NCBI GenBank assembly: GCA_900551885.1
Contig: URXS01000049.1
Span: forward strand, 1 to 14,326
DNA length: 14,326 nucleotides
Origin: an uncultured Oscillibacter sp.
GTDB taxonomy: Bacteria; Bacillota; Clostridia; Oscillospirales; Oscillospiraceae
Direction of reading: 5' to 3'
This document shows, in pieces, positions 13,975 to 14,326 of the stretch (its first letter is position 1; each line of letters starts with the position of its first letter). The notes below the pieces were generated by a model. That model worked only from the letters and a program-made list of their open reading frames with translations, searched no databases and was not told the DNA's origin. A program made the translations under genes and the position numbers.

Positions 13975-14104
13975 CATGCCTCTAACTGCCTGCATTGTAC
14001 CTCTGTCGACAGGATTAAGCAAGTCATTTCTGTGCCGTCCACAGCTCAGAAATTGGGGGACTGGAAACAAAAAGAGGCATTTTGCTTTTGAAGATGAAGA
14101 AACC

Positions 14105-14326
14105 TTACAGTCTGTTCAAGCGGCTGCCCAAACGACTTAACAGTTCGTTGGTAATTGTCCCACTTGCTTCTGCAAGGTCATAGGCAGTGATTTCATGCTG
14201 GCCTGATGTTCCTATGATGACAGCAATATCACCGCTTTTCGCATCTGGTAAATCTGTAATACCGCTTCATACTTGCTGCTGTCCATATTCTGAAGCACAG
14301 CGGCTGCGGACTGGAGGGACACGCTA
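14105..14326 (-). pseudogene. Decayed reading frame at the right edge (unknown family)
   Basis: Entering from the right edge, one frame reads SVSLQSAAAVLQNMDSSKYE, then AVLQIYQM, and soon hits a TAG near 14218. In another frame the stretch PDAKSGDIAVIIGTSGQHEI and LAEASGTITNELLSRLGSRL continues to a TAA at 14105-14107. Both parts look like real protein and join smoothly if one base is missing near 14240-14250. The gene start lies outside the window. I do not recognise the family. Composition differs from the eCIS operon, in line with a mobile element. Confidence 0.45.

Larger units (their letters stand above)
13783..14104. other. Gene-free flank of the presumed integrated element
   Basis: About 320 bp without a supported gene. 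It holds the TGTGGT repeats and a hairpin, both listed separately. From about 13980 the sequence becomes clearly less GC-rich than the operon. Confidence 0.5.

Noticed and set aside
13547..14140. Plus-strand open frame of 197 codons and the minus-strand frame 13557-13805
   Set aside because: Both run through the tRNA fragment and two terminators; the peptides over the tRNA part are known translation artefacts of tRNA sequence.
1..14326. CRISPR array or transposon insertion sequence
   Set aside because: No regular short repeats with spacers and no transposase or paired terminal inverted repeats were seen.

Overview
The window is about 60% GC or more over its first 13.3 kb. It carries strong AAGGAGG-type ribosome binding sites, a sigma-A-like promoter and very short intergenic gaps. 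This suggests a GC-rich member of the Clostridia, perhaps a gut Oscillospiraceae (Flavonifractor-like); the taxon is inferred from style only.

Nearly all of the window (1-13300, minus strand) is one operon for a phage-tail-like contractile injection system of the extracellular type (eCIS, in the wider family of Afp/PVC and MAC). Reading in the direction of transcription (right to left) the order is: promoter 13336-13364; a stand-alone degenerate receiver-domain protein; two proteins I do not recognise; a small YbjN/chaperone-like protein; the contractile sheath; the inner tube protein; a small tail-assembly/baseplate-chaperone-like protein followed by a DUF6760-like domain; two more gp19-like tube/adaptor proteins; a 1007-residue disordered repeat protein with a basic C-terminal helix; a CIS tube-cap/LysM protein; a gpD-type hub; a gpV/gp5-type spike; gp25; and the N-terminal part of a baseplate-J-like wedge protein running off the left edge. 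Tail-fibre, tape-measure and AAA+ ATPase genes are expected beyond position 1 but are not in view. No capsid, portal or terminase genes are seen, which fits an injection machine rather than a prophage.

Most genes are coupled by ATGA or TGATG overlaps. Three places look like built-in expression control. (1) The heptamer T TTT TTG near the end of the 119-codon chaperone-like gene leads into a -1 frame that is open, GC3-rich and has no start codon of its own, and this frame runs into the DUF6760-like domain. It looks like a lambda G/GT or P2 E/E' type programmed frameshift. (2) In the sheath leader a strong Shine-Dalgarno lies 50 nt from the ATG, but a perfect 10-bp hairpin between them would bring the spacing to about 9 nt. 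(3) A 13-bp hairpin follows the tube gene. The hub gene has a separate, probably accidental, one-base frameshift near 2999-3000.

Right of 13300 lies a control and boundary region. It holds the operon promoter, a bidirectional terminator, and then the 3' part of a tRNA gene (anticodon loop to CCA, with its own terminator). The 5' half of this tRNA is missing, as at the attachment site of an integrated element. TGTGGT repeats, another hairpin and a decayed reading frame follow, and base composition falls. The eCIS operon therefore seems to sit just outside the end of a tRNA-integrated element that extends to the right.
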